DNA of 64,000 nucleotides from CAZPNX01 sp964518765 (GTDB lineage Bacteria > Edwardsbacteria > AC1 > EtOH8), in NCBI GenBank assembly GCA_964518765.1, contig CAZFJC010000004.1, forward strand, positions 62,001 to 126,000, read 5' to 3'. The translations under genes and the position numbers were made by a program. Of this stretch, positions 8,090 through 16,431 are shown in pieces. The notes under the pieces were generated by a model that searched no databases, was not told where the DNA came from, and worked only from the letters and a program-made list of their open reading frames with translations. The number at the start of each line of letters is the position of its first letter. The first letter of the stretch is position 1.

Positions 8090-8491
8090 ATGAAAGAGTC
8101 GAAACTGGTGGTCAGATACCTGGACGGCAGGGTCCTCAAGGGCCATACCCTTGACTTCTCCTCCACCAAGGACAGCTTCCACCTCATCCCGCTCGAGGAT
8201 CCGTCTTCCCCGGTCGAGGTAAGGCTGGCTCAGATCAAGGCCGTCTTCTTCGTCAAGGACTTCATGGGCCAGCGGGAGTACGACGAGCGTGGCGATTTCA
8301 ACGGCAGCCATCCGGTGATGGGCCGCAAGATCCAGGTGACCTTCAACGACGGCGAGGTTCTAGCCGGCACCTCCGAGGTCTATATGCCCAACCGCAAGGG
8401 CTTCATCCTCTTCCCGGCCGACCGCCGCTCCAACTCGGAGAAGGTGTTCGTGGTCAACTCCTCGGTGCGCGAGGTCAAGTTCATCGTCTGA
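8090..8491 (+). CDS. Small beta-rich conserved protein (DUF6982-like)
   Basis: 133 residues, rich in predicted beta strands, with two similar halves: RYLDGRVLKGHTLDFS near the start and TFNDGEVLAGTSEVY near residue 90. The second half continues with GFILFPAD and VFVVNSSVREVKFI. I associate this pattern with the DUF6982 family, often found near signalling genes, but no biochemical function is known to me. A clear GGGAGG site precedes the ATG. It sits 22 bases ahead of the sensor kinase and may belong to the same transcript. Confidence 0.7.
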   Translation: MKESKLVVRYLDGRVLKGHTLDFSSTKDSFHLIPLEDPSSPVEVRLAQIKAVFFVKDFMGQREYDERGDFNGSHPVMGRKIQVTFNDGEVLAGTSEVYMPNRKGFILFPADRRSNSEKVFVVNSSVREVKFIV

Positions 8492-8513
8492 GCCAGTTAC
8501 CATTCCCAAGGCA

Positions 8514-11150
8514 ATGGCCACCGCCATGAGCAGACAGGAGCCGCCGACGCCCAAGGCTCTTTGGCTGGATTTCATCTCCAGCGGGCTGGGCGGGGACCGT
8601 CCCCGCTCTTTCCTGCGGCGGGTGAAGTTCACCAACGCCCTCTCCCTGTTCGGCATCACCACCCTGATCGCCTTTGGCACCATCAGGCTATTGACCGGCA
8701 ACCAGGGCGTCGGGCTGGTGGACATGATGCTGGCCCTGTTGCTGGCCTCCAACCTGGTGTTCCTCAGGTTCAGCGGCAACCTTTTGGTAGTCACCTCGGT
8801 GGGCCTGGTGGGCCTGCTGGGGCTGATACTCTTCCTGTTCATCACCGGCGGCGCCGGCGGCACCGGCATCCTCTGGACGTACTTCTTTCCGGTCTCGGCC
8901 TTTTTCCTGACCGGCGTCCGCGGCGGCTTGGCCTGGATGGCCATACTCTACGGATCGGTGCTAGCGCTCTATGGCCTAGCGGCCCTGGGCTTCGTCAACC
9001 TCTACTATTCGCTGTCCACCGGCCTGCAGATGTTGGCCAGCCTGCTGCTGGAATCAATGATGGTCTTCTACTACGCCCGGGTGATGGAAAGGGAGGAGGA
9101 CCTGATCGAAGACCACAACCGCCGGCTGACCGAGGCCAACCAAATCCTGGGCAACGAGATCGCCCAGCGCAAGCGGGTAGAGGAGGAGCTGCTTCGCATC
9201 AGCCATGCCGTCCGCAGCACCAGCGATGCCATCATCATCACCGACATCGAGGGCCGTCACCTCTACCATAATCGGGCCTTCCTCCAGCTGTTCAAGTACA
9301 CCATAACCGAAGTCAACCAAGCCGGCGGCTCGTCTATCCTCTACCGCGACCCAGATCTGGCCGGAAGCGTTTTCCGGACCATCCGCGACGGCGGCTCCTG
9401 GAGCGGCGAGGTGGCCATGCTTACCAAGGACCACCGTCTGGTGGTCGCCCTGCAACGTTCCGACGCCATCCGCGACCACGACGGGGCCATCGCCGGCCTC
9501 ATCAGCCTGTTCACCGACGTCACCGCCAAGCGCGACTCCGACCGGCTGCAATCAGCCCTGTACCAGATCTCCGAGCAAAGCAGCGCCGCCCAGGACCTGA
9601 GCGAGCTCTACCAGTCGATCCACCAGATAGTCGGCGGCCTGATGTACGCCAAGAATATGTTCATCGCTTACTTCGACCCCCAGAGCCGGACTGTCTCCTT
9701 CCCCTATTACGTCGACGAGTTCGACTCCCCACCGGCCTCCCGGCCGCTGGGCGAGGGGTTGACCGATTATGTCATCCGCACCGGCAAGCCCCTGCTGGCC
9801 AGCCAGGACAACATCGAGCTCCTAGCCCAGGCCGGAGACCTCAGCCTCATCGGAACCCAGTGTCTGGACTGGCTGGGGGTGCCCTTGAAGAAGGGCGAGG
9901 AAACCATCGGCGTTTTGGCGGTGCAGAACTATACCGAGGCTATGCGCTATTCGGAGAAGGATAAGGAAATACTGACCTTCGTCTCCCAGCACGTGGCCAG
10001 CGCCCTGGAGAGGCGCCGCGCCCAAGATAAGATCCGCTCCGACGAGGAGCGTTTCCGGCGGGTGATCTCCTCCATAAGCGACCATATCTACATGACCGAC
10101 TTCGATGCCCAGGGCCGGCCTGTCAACAACTATCTTTCGCCCAACATCGAGCAGCTCACCGGCTACCCCCACCAGAGGTTCCTGGACGACTGGAGCTTCT
10201 GGCCCGAGCACGTCATCCATCCCGATGACCGCCAGGCGGCCTCCTTCCAGGTCTCGGTCTTCCTCTCCGGCCAGGACAGCCAGGTGGAGTACCGTCTGGT
10301 CCGGGCCGACGGCCAGGTCATCTGGGTGCGCGACAGCGGACGGGTGACGCGCCATCCGGAGACCGGGGCCGTCACCGTCTACGGCGTGGTCAGCGACATC
10401 ACCCAGAGCAAGTACTACGAGGAGGTACGGGAGGGCTTGCTGCAGGACCTGAAGCGGGTGAACAACGAGCTGTCCGACTTCGCCTACATCGTCTCCCACG
10501 ACCTCAAGGCGCCCCTTCGGGCCATCTCCTCGCTGGCCGGTTGGCTGGCCGAGGACTATGCCGACAAGCTGGATGAGTCGGGCCGCAGCCAGCTCCAGCT
10601 GTTGCTGAAGCGCACCAAGAGGATGCACAACCTAATCGATGGCATCCTCACCTACTCCCGCCTGGGGCGCCTCAAACCGACCCTGGTCCGTTTGGACAGC
10701 GGCGAGGCCGTCCGCCAGGTGGTCGAGTCCCTGTCGCCGCCGGAGGGCATCGAAGTCCGCCTTGAGGGAAACTTCCCCGAGATCGTCTACGACCGCACCC
10801 ACATCGAGCAGCTGTTCCAGAACCTGATCTCCAATGCCGTCAAGTATATGGGCAAACCCCGGGGGGTGGTGACGGTGGCCTGCGTCGACCGGAGCGACCA
10901 CTGGGAGTTCTCGGTCAACGACACCGGCGAGGGCATACCCCAGGAGCACTTCGAGCGCATCTTCAAGATATTCCAGACGCTGAAGCCCCGCGACGAGGTG
11001 GAGTCCACCGGCATCGGTCTGACCATCGTTAAGAAGGTGGTGGAACAATACGGCGGCCGCATCTGGGTGGAATCTAGACCGGGCCAGGGCAGCACCTTCT
11101 ACTTCACCGTCCCCAAATCGCTTCAACCGGACGTCCTAGATGGGCCGTGA
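8514..11150 (+). CDS. Membrane PAS-GAF-PAS sensor histidine kinase
   Basis: 878 residues. Order: about five or six hydrophobic segments (residues 45-190), a short coiled coil, PAS (about 220-340), GAF (345-500), PAS with PAC (510-645), then a HisKA dimerisation region with SHDLKAPLRA (phosphorylated His662) and an HATPase domain with NLISNAVKY (N box), DTGEGIP (G1) and TGIGLTIVKK (G2). There is no receiver domain. Two single-gene response regulators follow, so the kinase probably feeds one or both. A second in-frame ATG at 8526 is an alternative start; neither has a strong ribosome-binding site. The signal sensed is unknown. Confidence 0.92.
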   Translation: MATAMSRQEPPTPKALWLDFISSGLGGDRPRSFLRRVKFTNALSLFGITTLIAFGTIRLLTGNQGVGLVDMMLALLLASNLVFLRFSGNLLVVTSVGLVGLLGLILFLFITGGAGGTGILWTYFFPVSAFFLTGVRGGLAWMAILYGSVLALYGLAALGFVNLYYSLSTGLQMLASLLLESMMVFYYARVMEREEDLIEDHNRRLTEANQILGNEIAQRKRVEEELLRISHAVRSTSDAIIITDIEGRHLYHNRAFLQLFKYTITEVNQAGGSSILYRDPDLAGSVFRTIRDGGSWSGEVAMLTKDHRLVVALQRSDAIRDHDGAIAGLISLFTDVTAKRDSDRLQSALYQISEQSSAAQDLSELYQSIHQIVGGLMYAKNMFIAYFDPQSRTVSFPYYVDEFDSPPASRPLGEGLTDYVIRTGKPLLASQDNIELLAQAGDLSLIGTQCLDWLGVPLKKGEETIGVLAVQNYTEAMRYSEKDKEILTFVSQHVASALERRRAQDKIRSDEERFRRVISSISDHIYMTDFDAQGRPVNNYLSPNIEQLTGYPHQRFLDDWSFWPEHVIHPDDRQAASFQVSVFLSGQDSQVEYRLVRADGQVIWVRDSGRVTRHPETGAVTVYGVVSDITQSKYYEEVREGLLQDLKRVNNELSDFAYIVSHDLKAPLRAISSLAGWLAEDYADKLDESGRSQLQLLLKRTKRMHNLIDGILTYSRLGRLKPTLVRLDSGEAVRQVVESLSPPEGIEVRLEGNFPEIVYDRTHIEQLFQNLISNAVKYMGKPRGVVTVACVDRSDHWEFSVNDTGEGIPQEHFERIFKIFQTLKPRDEVESTGIGLTIVKKVVEQYGGRIWVESRPGQGSTFYFTVPKSLQPDVLDGP

Positions 11151-11205
11151 GATAGCTAAGCCTTTGAGGGCATAGAGTGTTTCGTCATATTACAAGGAGA
11201 CGCCC

Positions 11206-11637
11206 ATGAGGAATAATGTACCGATACTTCTGGTCGACGACGACCAGGTCGACATCATGACCGTCCAGCGGGCCTTCAAGCGAAACAACATTCTGGACCC
11301 ACTTTTCGTGGTGGGCAACGGCCGGGAGGCCCTCGATTTCCTCAACCATCAGGGCCCCTATGCCGATCCCGAAAAATACCCCCGCCCCGGCATCATCCTT
11401 TTGGACCTCAACATGCCGGTGATGAACGGTATCGAGTTCCTTAAGGTGGTCAAGGTCGACGAATCGCTGAAGAAGATCCCGGTCATCGTCCTCACCACCT
11501 CCAAGGAGGAGAACGACCGGGTGGAGAGCTTCAACCTCAGCGTAGCCGGCTACATCATTAAGCCGGTGGAGTTCGAAAAGTTCGTCGAGGCTATCCGGGT
11601 TCTTAATCTATACTGGACGTTGAGCGAGCTTCCTTGA
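11206..11637 (+). CDS. Single-domain response regulator (Rcp1-like)
   Basis: 143 residues, only a receiver domain. The acidic pocket is DDD at 11-13, the phosphorylated Asp67 lies in LLDLNMP, the conserved Thr/Ser is in VLTTS and the Lys in IKP. The insert NHQGPYADPEKYPRPG is typical of receivers of the cyanobacterial Rcp1 type, which pair with PAS/GAF kinases. A strong AAGGAG site precedes the ATG. With no output domain, it may pass phosphate on or act by binding partners. Confidence 0.92.
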   Translation: MRNNVPILLVDDDQVDIMTVQRAFKRNNILDPLFVVGNGREALDFLNHQGPYADPEKYPRPGIILLDLNMPVMNGIEFLKVVKVDESLKKIPVIVLTTSKEENDRVESFNLSVAGYIIKPVEFEKFVEAIRVLNLYWTLSELP

Positions 11638-11677
11638 AGACACGGCCCTCGCCCCAACCGTTAACTTCCGACGCCCC

Positions 11678-13069
11678 ATGCCAGAAGAGGAGATAAAAGT
11701 ACTGCTGGTCGACGACGACGAAATCGACCGCCTAGCCATCCAGCGTTTCGTCCAGCGCGAGGGCCTTCCCTACCGTCTGGACATCGTCACCTCCAAGACG
11801 GCCGCGATCGAGAGGCTGCGAAACAACGTCTACGACATCGCTATCCTCGACTACCTGCTGCCGGACGGAACTGGCATGGAGGTGCTGGCCCAGGTGGGCG
11901 AGACCCCGGCCATCTTCGTCACCGGCTCCGGCGATGAGAGGACCGCGGTCAAGGCCCTGCGTCACGGAGCCTACGACTATCTGATAAAGGATCCGGAGCG
12001 CAATTACCTGATCGTCCTGCCGGCCACCATCAGCACCGTGCTGGAGCGCAAGCACGCCGAACGGGCCCTGATCGAAAGCGAGCTCAAGCACCGGGTCCTG
12101 CTCAACAGCATCCAGACCCCGACCCTGGCCCTCAAGGAGGACATGGCTATCGTCTACTGCAATGACGCTTACGCTGCCTTGGTGGGCAAAGCGTCTGAAG
12201 ATCTGGAGGGCCGTAACCTACTGGAGCTATTCCCCAAGCTCCGCTCCTCCCACACCTACCAGGCCTACCTCAAGACGCTGGAGACCGGACATACCCAGGA
12301 GGTCGAGGGGGCGTTGGGCGAGCGCTTCTACCACTCCCGCATCTTCCGCACCCCCTGGGGCATCCTGGCCATCGCCGAGGACGTCACCGAGCGCCGGCTG
12401 GCCCAGGAGGCCCTCATCCGCTACAACGAGGAGCTGGAGCAGCGGGTGGCCGAGCGCACCGCCGACCTGGAGAAGGCCATGTTGGACCTGGAGCGCAGCT
12501 ATGCCGACACCATCAAGGCTATCACCGCGGCCATGGACGCCAAGGATTCTTATACCCGCGGTCATTCTGAAGAGGTGAAACGGATCGCCCTGGCTATCGG
12601 CCACAAGTTTGGACTGGACGACAGGGGTCTGCGCCGCCTGGAGTACGCCGCCCTGCTGCACGACATAGGGAAGATAGGCATCTCGGACCAGCTGCTGACC
12701 AAGGGAGCCGGCCTTACCGATCTGGAGTACGCCGCCATCAAATTGCACCCCGAGATCGGCGGCCGTCTGGTCTCCCAGGTTGATATGCTTAGAGAGGTCG
12801 GCGCCATCATCCAGGCCCATCACGAGTTCTATGACGGCACCGGCTACCCCCTGGGGCTCAAGGGCGAGCAGATCCCGTTGGAGGCACGCATCATCAGCGT
12901 GGCCGACGCCTACGAGGCCATGACCTCGGACCGGCCCTACCGCAAGGCCTTCGAGCACGGGGAGGCCGCCCGCCGCCTGCTGGAGGCCGAGGGCACCCAG
13001 TTCGACCCTAAGGTCATCAAGGCCTTCTTGGAAACTTTCGGAGACGCCAACAATAAAGATAAATGCTAA
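11678..13069 (+). CDS. Response regulator with PAS and HD-GYP domains
   Basis: 463 residues. The N-terminal receiver (1-125) has VDDDE and Asp58 in AILDYLLP; a PAS domain follows (about 140-250), then a coiled coil and an HD-GYP domain (about 280-455). The HD pair is in LLHDIGKIG (His328-Asp329), and the family signature HHEFYDGTGYP starts at His381. Intact HD-GYP proteins cleave cyclic di-GMP, so this is probably the output of the kinase upstream, lowering cyclic di-GMP on phosphorylation. The start was placed at the ATG of MPEEEIKVLLVDDDE. Confidence 0.92.
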   Translation: MPEEEIKVLLVDDDEIDRLAIQRFVQREGLPYRLDIVTSKTAAIERLRNNVYDIAILDYLLPDGTGMEVLAQVGETPAIFVTGSGDERTAVKALRHGAYDYLIKDPERNYLIVLPATISTVLERKHAERALIESELKHRVLLNSIQTPTLALKEDMAIVYCNDAYAALVGKASEDLEGRNLLELFPKLRSSHTYQAYLKTLETGHTQEVEGALGERFYHSRIFRTPWGILAIAEDVTERRLAQEALIRYNEELEQRVAERTADLEKAMLDLERSYADTIKAITAAMDAKDSYTRGHSEEVKRIALAIGHKFGLDDRGLRRLEYAALLHDIGKIGISDQLLTKGAGLTDLEYAAIKLHPEIGGRLVSQVDMLREVGAIIQAHHEFYDGTGYPLGLKGEQIPLEARIISVADAYEAMTSDRPYRKAFEHGEAARRLLEAEGTQFDPKVIKAFLETFGDANNKDKC

Positions 13070-13083
13070 CTGGAGGTCGACCT

Positions 13084-13824
13084 ATGTCCAGACGGTTCCT
13101 AACCCTTCCCCTGTGCCTCGTCCTTGTTTCCACCCTCCTGCCGGCCGTACCCGGGCTTGATCTCAGCGTCGGCCCCTATCTGGGCGTCTTCAAGCCTTCC
13201 CTGGAGACTTTCAACGACCAGGTCCTCCTCTACGTGCCTCGACCCGCGCTGGGATCGGCTATGGAATACGGCCTCCAGGCCAAGGCCGGCCTGCCGCTGA
13301 TCGGAGTGGGAGTCGGACTTAACCTGGGCCGGTGGGCCAACGGCGATGAGTGGTCTGAATCAGCTTTGGGTGGAACGGCCACCGACGCCATGGAGTACAA
13401 GATCTCTTTGATACCCCTCGAGGCCTTTGCCGATTATTCCTTGCCCATAGTTCCCATGGTCCTCAAGGGCCGCGCCGGCGGCGCCATCGGGATGATCTGG
13501 GCCTCGTTCAAGGAGGACTGGCGGCGCACCGACAACGCCAGCGGAGCCGAACTGGACCATTACAACGCCACCGCCAGGGGCAGCACCCCCTACCTTGGCC
13601 TGAACGCCGGCCTGGACCTGGTTTCTATCCCTAAGTTCACCATAGGCTGCGACCTCGGCTACCGCATGGGCAAGATCGAACAACTTAAGGTGAAGGAGTC
13701 AAACGATCCGGTCGAGATAGGCACCATTCTGGAGTATAATAACCACACCACCGGTCAGGAAATCCCCCTGCCCCTGGAGCTGAACGGCCTGTATGGCCGG
13801 TTGGTGGCCAGATACCATTTTTAA
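13084..13824 (+). CDS. Exported outer-membrane beta-barrel-like protein
   Basis: 246 residues. A signal peptide (MSRRFLTLPLCLVLVSTLLP with cleavage likely near AVPG) is followed by alternating hydrophobic strands and aromatic residues, ending in GRLVARYHF. A terminal Phe is the mark recognised by the outer-membrane assembly machinery. An upstream ATG at 13063 overlaps the HD-GYP stop, but the ATG at 13084 has a good TGGAGGT site and gives a cleaner signal peptide, so it was chosen. Function unknown. Confidence 0.7.
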   Translation: MSRRFLTLPLCLVLVSTLLPAVPGLDLSVGPYLGVFKPSLETFNDQVLLYVPRPALGSAMEYGLQAKAGLPLIGVGVGLNLGRWANGDEWSESALGGTATDAMEYKISLIPLEAFADYSLPIVPMVLKGRAGGAIGMIWASFKEDWRRTDNASGAELDHYNATARGSTPYLGLNAGLDLVSIPKFTIGCDLGYRMGKIEQLKVKESNDPVEIGTILEYNNHTTGQEIPLPLELNGLYGRLVARYHF

Positions 13825-13840
13825 TCATCTGGGTGGCGAT

Positions 13841-13984
13841 ATGGTAAAACGGACCACTCATCGTAGCAGCACCGGCACCAAACTTTACGCCGTCCGAGAC
13901 AGTAAAGGCCGGTTCAAGGATATCCAAACCTATAAAAGGGCGCACAGCCAGGACATCAAACGTAAAAGCAAGAAGGAGAAATAA
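13841..13984 (+). CDS. Small basic protein, 47 residues
   Basis: A 47-residue lysine/arginine-rich product (MVKRTTHRSSTGTKLYAVRD then KGRFKDIQTYKRAHSQDIKR). The pattern GTKLYAVRD-GRFKDIQ-YKRAH looks like a conserved family of very small basic proteins often annotated as hypothetical. A GGGTGG site lies seven bases before the ATG, and a strong terminator follows the stop. The charge suggests nucleic-acid or ribosome binding, which is inference. It was too short for default gene calling. Confidence 0.7.
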   Translation: MVKRTTHRSSTGTKLYAVRDSKGRFKDIQTYKRAHSQDIKRKSKKEK

Positions 13985-13998
13985 ATCGGCAAATAGAG

Positions 13999-14026
13999 AA
14001 AGCCCGAAGCACCTGCTTCGGGCTTT
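13999..14026. terminator. Hairpin between convergent genes
   Basis: A perfect 12-bp stem, AAAGCCCGAAGC with its complement, around an ACCT loop. It lies between the plus-strand small protein and the end of the minus-strand phosphatase gene. The A and T ends of the stem let it serve both directions. Confidence 0.8.
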
Positions 14027-14040
14027 CACATCTCTCAATA

Positions 14041-14817
14041 TTACAAACTTTTTATCACTTTGAGCATTCTGCTATGCAGCCTTCCGTTGCTGGCCAGACA
14101 CTCGGGCTTGTAAATTGAGAACTTACCGCCGGCGAAATCCGTCACCCGCCCCCCGGCCTCCTCCACCATCAGGCTGGCGGCCGCCATATCCCAGGGCTTG
14201 AGCTTCATCTCCCAGAATCCGTCGAACCGGCCGCAGGCCACGTAGGCCAGGTCCATGGCCGCCGAGCCCGGCCGCCGCACCGCCTGGGCCCGTTTTATGA
14301 ATCGCCGGAAGTAATCGAGGTTATCCCGGCGGCTGGTGTGGACATCGTAGGGGAACCCGGTTGCCAGCAGGCATCTCTCCAGCTTATCCTGTCTAGAGAC
14401 ATGGATCCTTCTCCCGTTGAGGAAAGCCCCGCCTCCCCTCCGGGCAATAAAGAACTCGCCTAACACAGGGCTGTAGACAACCCCGGCCTCGATCCTCCCC
14501 CGTTCCTCGAAGGCGATGGAGACGCACCAGAAGGGGAACCCGTGGGAGAAGTTGGTGGTCCCGTCCAGGGGGTCGATTATCCAGCGTCTGTCAGACCGCC
14601 GCCTCTGATCCGAGGTTTCCTCGGTCAGGATATCGTCTACAGGAAAATATTTACGAATGGCTTTGATGATCCGTTTTTCAGCGCCGGTGTCTGCCTCGGT
14701 CACTGGATCGATGGGTCCTTTGAAACCCATCCGAAAGCTTTTCCTCGACATTTCAAGCAGGTAGCGGCCCACCGATTCGGCCGTACGCTCCAGTACCTGA
14801 AATTCCCTCTTATGCAT
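14041..14817 (-). CDS. suhB: Inositol monophosphatase family protein
   Basis: A 258-residue Mg-dependent, Li-sensitive phosphatase. The metal-site motifs are EETSD (near residue 67), IDPLDGTTNF (near 86) and WDMAAASLMVEEAGG (near 205). Substrates in the family include inositol-1-phosphate and related sugar phosphates; the E. coli member SuhB also acts in rRNA transcription, so the exact job is open. A GTG at 14823 would add two residues, but the ATG at 14817 lies seven bases after a TATACT box, which fits a leaderless transcript; no ribosome-binding site is visible. Confidence 0.88.
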   Translation of the reverse strand: MHKREFQVLERTAESVGRYLLEMSRKSFRMGFKGPIDPVTEADTGAEKRIIKAIRKYFPVDDILTEETSDQRRRSDRRWIIDPLDGTTNFSHGFPFWCVSIAFEERGRIEAGVVYSPVLGEFFIARRGGGAFLNGRRIHVSRQDKLERCLLATGFPYDVHTSRRDNLDYFRRFIKRAQAVRRPGSAAMDLAYVACGRFDGFWEMKLKPWDMAAASLMVEEAGGRVTDFAGGKFSIYKPECLASNGRLHSRMLKVIKSL

Positions 14818-14824
14818 AGCCACT

Positions 14825-14853
14825 AGTATAATCCATCAGCGCATAGGATTCAA
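14825..14853 (-). promoter_or_regulatory. Promoter for a leaderless phosphatase mRNA
   Basis: Read on the minus strand: TTGAAT, a 17-base spacer, TATACT, then seven bases to the ATG at 14817. Transcription should begin at or beside the A of the start codon. Confidence 0.6.
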
Positions 14854-14863
14854 GCCTCGGCTA

Positions 14864-14892
14864 TTGACTTCGGGCCGCCCATGCTCTATCCT
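14864..14892 (+). promoter_or_regulatory. Candidate promoter of the TSUP transporter gene
   Basis: TTGACT (14864-14869), a 17-base spacer and TATCCT (14887-14892). It would give a leader of about 35 bases before the GTG at 14935 and diverges from the phosphatase promoter. Confidence 0.45.
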
Positions 14893-14934
14893 TACTTGAA
14901 ATGACTTGTCCATAAAACGAAAGGTTCTGCTGCC

Positions 14935-15705
14935 GTGATTTCCTGGCATACCTACGCCATCATCCTTCCGGCCGTCTTCTTCGCCGGGGTGGTCGATTCC
15001 ATGGCCGGGGGCGGCGGCCTGATCTCCCTGCCCGCCTACCTGGCCGCCGGCCTGCCGCCACACTTTGTGCTGGGCAACAACAAGTTCTCCTCCTGCTTCG
15101 GCACCTTGTTCGCTACCGCGCGTTTCCATCAGGAGAGGATGATCGACCTGCCGGTGGCCTTGACCTCGGCCGTCGGCGCCCTGGTCGGCTCCTTTCTGGG
15201 GGCCAGGGCAGTGATGCTGGTCGATCCCGGCTTTCTCCGCTACGTGCTGATTGTCTTGGTTCCGGCCATCACCGTCTTCAGTTTTCTCAAGGGGGATATG
15301 GGTAGCCGCAACCTCTCCGGCTCGGTGCCGACCGCCCGAAAGAACCTGCTGGCCGCCCCAGCGGCCCTGGCCATAGGTTTCTACGACGGCTTCTTCGGGC
15401 CGGGCACCGGCACCTTTCTCATCATGTTCTACGCCCTGGCGCTCAAGTACGACCTGGTGACGGCCAACGCCAACACCAAGGTGGTCAACCTGGCCTCGAA
15501 CCTGGCCGCCTTGGCCGCCTTCGTGGCCGGGGACAAGATTTTCTACACCATCGGCCTGCCGGCCGCAGCCTGCGGCATCGCCGGCAACCTCCTGGGCTCT
15601 CGGCTGGTCATCAGGGAGGGAAACCGGGCCATCCGCCCGGTCTTTCTGGGAGTGCTGGTCCTGCTTTTCGCCAAGATAGCCTATGACCTTGCCATCGGAC
15701 GTTAG
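14935..15705 (+). CDS. TSUP (TauE/SafE) family transporter
   Basis: 256 residues with about eight hydrophobic segments. The first repeat has the family signature VVDSMAGGGGLISLPAYLAA, and the second repeat has GFYDGFFGPGTGTF in the matching place. TSUP proteins move sulfite, sulfoacetate or other organosulfur and organic anions across the inner membrane; the substrate here is not known. It starts at GTG (14935) with a weak AAAGG site. The end overlaps the next gene by 23 bases. Confidence 0.88.
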   Translation: MISWHTYAIILPAVFFAGVVDSMAGGGGLISLPAYLAAGLPPHFVLGNNKFSSCFGTLFATARFHQERMIDLPVALTSAVGALVGSFLGARAVMLVDPGFLRYVLIVLVPAITVFSFLKGDMGSRNLSGSVPTARKNLLAAPAALAIGFYDGFFGPGTGTFLIMFYALALKYDLVTANANTKVVNLASNLAALAAFVAGDKIFYTIGLPAAACGIAGNLLGSRLVIREGNRAIRPVFLGVLVLLFAKIAYDLAIGR

Positions 15706-16111
15706 ACCACTCAGGCTGGAGCCCGAGGATTTTTGGAGGCTGGTGGACCGGGCGGTGGCCGACCTGCCCGAGATGTTCCGCCAAAAGCTGGAGAACATCT
15801 CCATAGCCGTGGAGGATTATCCGTCGGACGAGGTCTTGGGCTCGCTTCGCCCCCGACCGTCCCGTGACTCCCTTTTGGGGGTTTACATCGGAGTCCCCTA
15901 CACCGCCCGGCCCGGGTTCCCCGTCTCCGGCATGATGCCCGACCGCATCGAATTGTACCAGCGCAACATCGAGGGCATCTGCCGCACCCGGGATGAGGTG
16001 GTGGAGCAGGTGCGACAGACCATCATCCACGAGATCGGCCACTACTTCGGGCTGGACGAGAAAACCCTGCGAAGGCTCGAGTCCGGCCGCCGCCGGAGCA
16101 AAGGTCCCTGA
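15683..16111 (+). CDS. Small zincin-like metallopeptidase (PF06262 type)
   Basis: 142 residues. The zinc motif HEIGHYFGLDE (HExxH) lies near residue 118, preceded by the conserved helix TRDEVVEQVRQTIIHE. Upstream is the family pattern ISIAVEDYPSDE, followed by LLGVYIG and IELYQRNIE. This is the short family of predicted metallopeptidases with the minimal zincin fold; substrates are unknown. The ATG lies inside the end of the TSUP gene, so the two are co-transcribed. Confidence 0.85.
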   Translation: MTLPSDVRPLRLEPEDFWRLVDRAVADLPEMFRQKLENISIAVEDYPSDEVLGSLRPRPSRDSLLGVYIGVPYTARPGFPVSGMMPDRIELYQRNIEGICRTRDEVVEQVRQTIIHEIGHYFGLDEKTLRRLESGRRRSKGP

Positions 16112-16249
16112 GCCCAGCGTCTCCGCCTTCCTTCCCGGCAAAAGATCTTCGATTTAGTTAATAATATTGAAACCCCGGCGGCCCCGGCAGCGTATTCTCC
16201 TTTGAGGACGGACAGCGAAGAAAAACACAAAAACATAAAGGAGAAAGCC

Positions 16250-16342
16250 GTGAAGAAGCTGTTGGAGAACCAAAGGGTTGATTGGGGAGGATTGATCCCC
16301 CTGGCGACCCTGGTCGGACTCTTCCTGATCTCGATAATCTGA
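16250..16342 (+). CDS. 30-residue single-span membrane peptide
   Basis: GTG start seven bases after an AAAGGAG site; stop TGA at 16340-16342. The product is MKKLLENQRVDWGGLIPLAT followed by LVGLFLISII: a short charged N-terminus, then one hydrophobic helix to the end. An intrinsic terminator starts 22 bases after the stop, so the gene is its own small unit or the end of the upstream one. I do not recognise it. Small single-span proteins often stabilise membrane complexes or sense envelope state; that role is inference from shape and from the sigma-factor gene next door. Confidence 0.5.
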   Translation: MKKLLENQRVDWGGLIPLATLVGLFLISII

Positions 16343-16364
16343 AATCGCCTGTCTGGCCCTAGGG

Positions 16365-16392
16365 GCCGGGGAACATCCCCGGCTCCCTTTTT
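16365..16392 (+). terminator. Intrinsic terminator after the small membrane peptide
   Basis: An 8-bp stem GCCGGGGA/TCCCCGGC with an ACA loop, which can extend by a few more pairs, followed by CCC and five T residues. It separates the small gene from the sigma-factor promoter, which begins five bases later. Confidence 0.8.
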
Positions 16393-16396
16393 GTAT

Positions 16397-16426
16397 TTGA
16401 CAGGCTTTCAATCATGGTGCTATACT
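16397..16426 (+). promoter_or_regulatory. Promoter for a leaderless sigma-factor mRNA
   Basis: TTGACA (16397-16402), an 18-base spacer and TATACT (16421-16426), then five bases to the ATG at 16432. The -35 is perfect and the -10 differs at one base. The start of transcription should fall at the ATG itself, so the mRNA would have no leader. Confidence 0.65.
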
Positions 16427-16431
16427 AGTTT

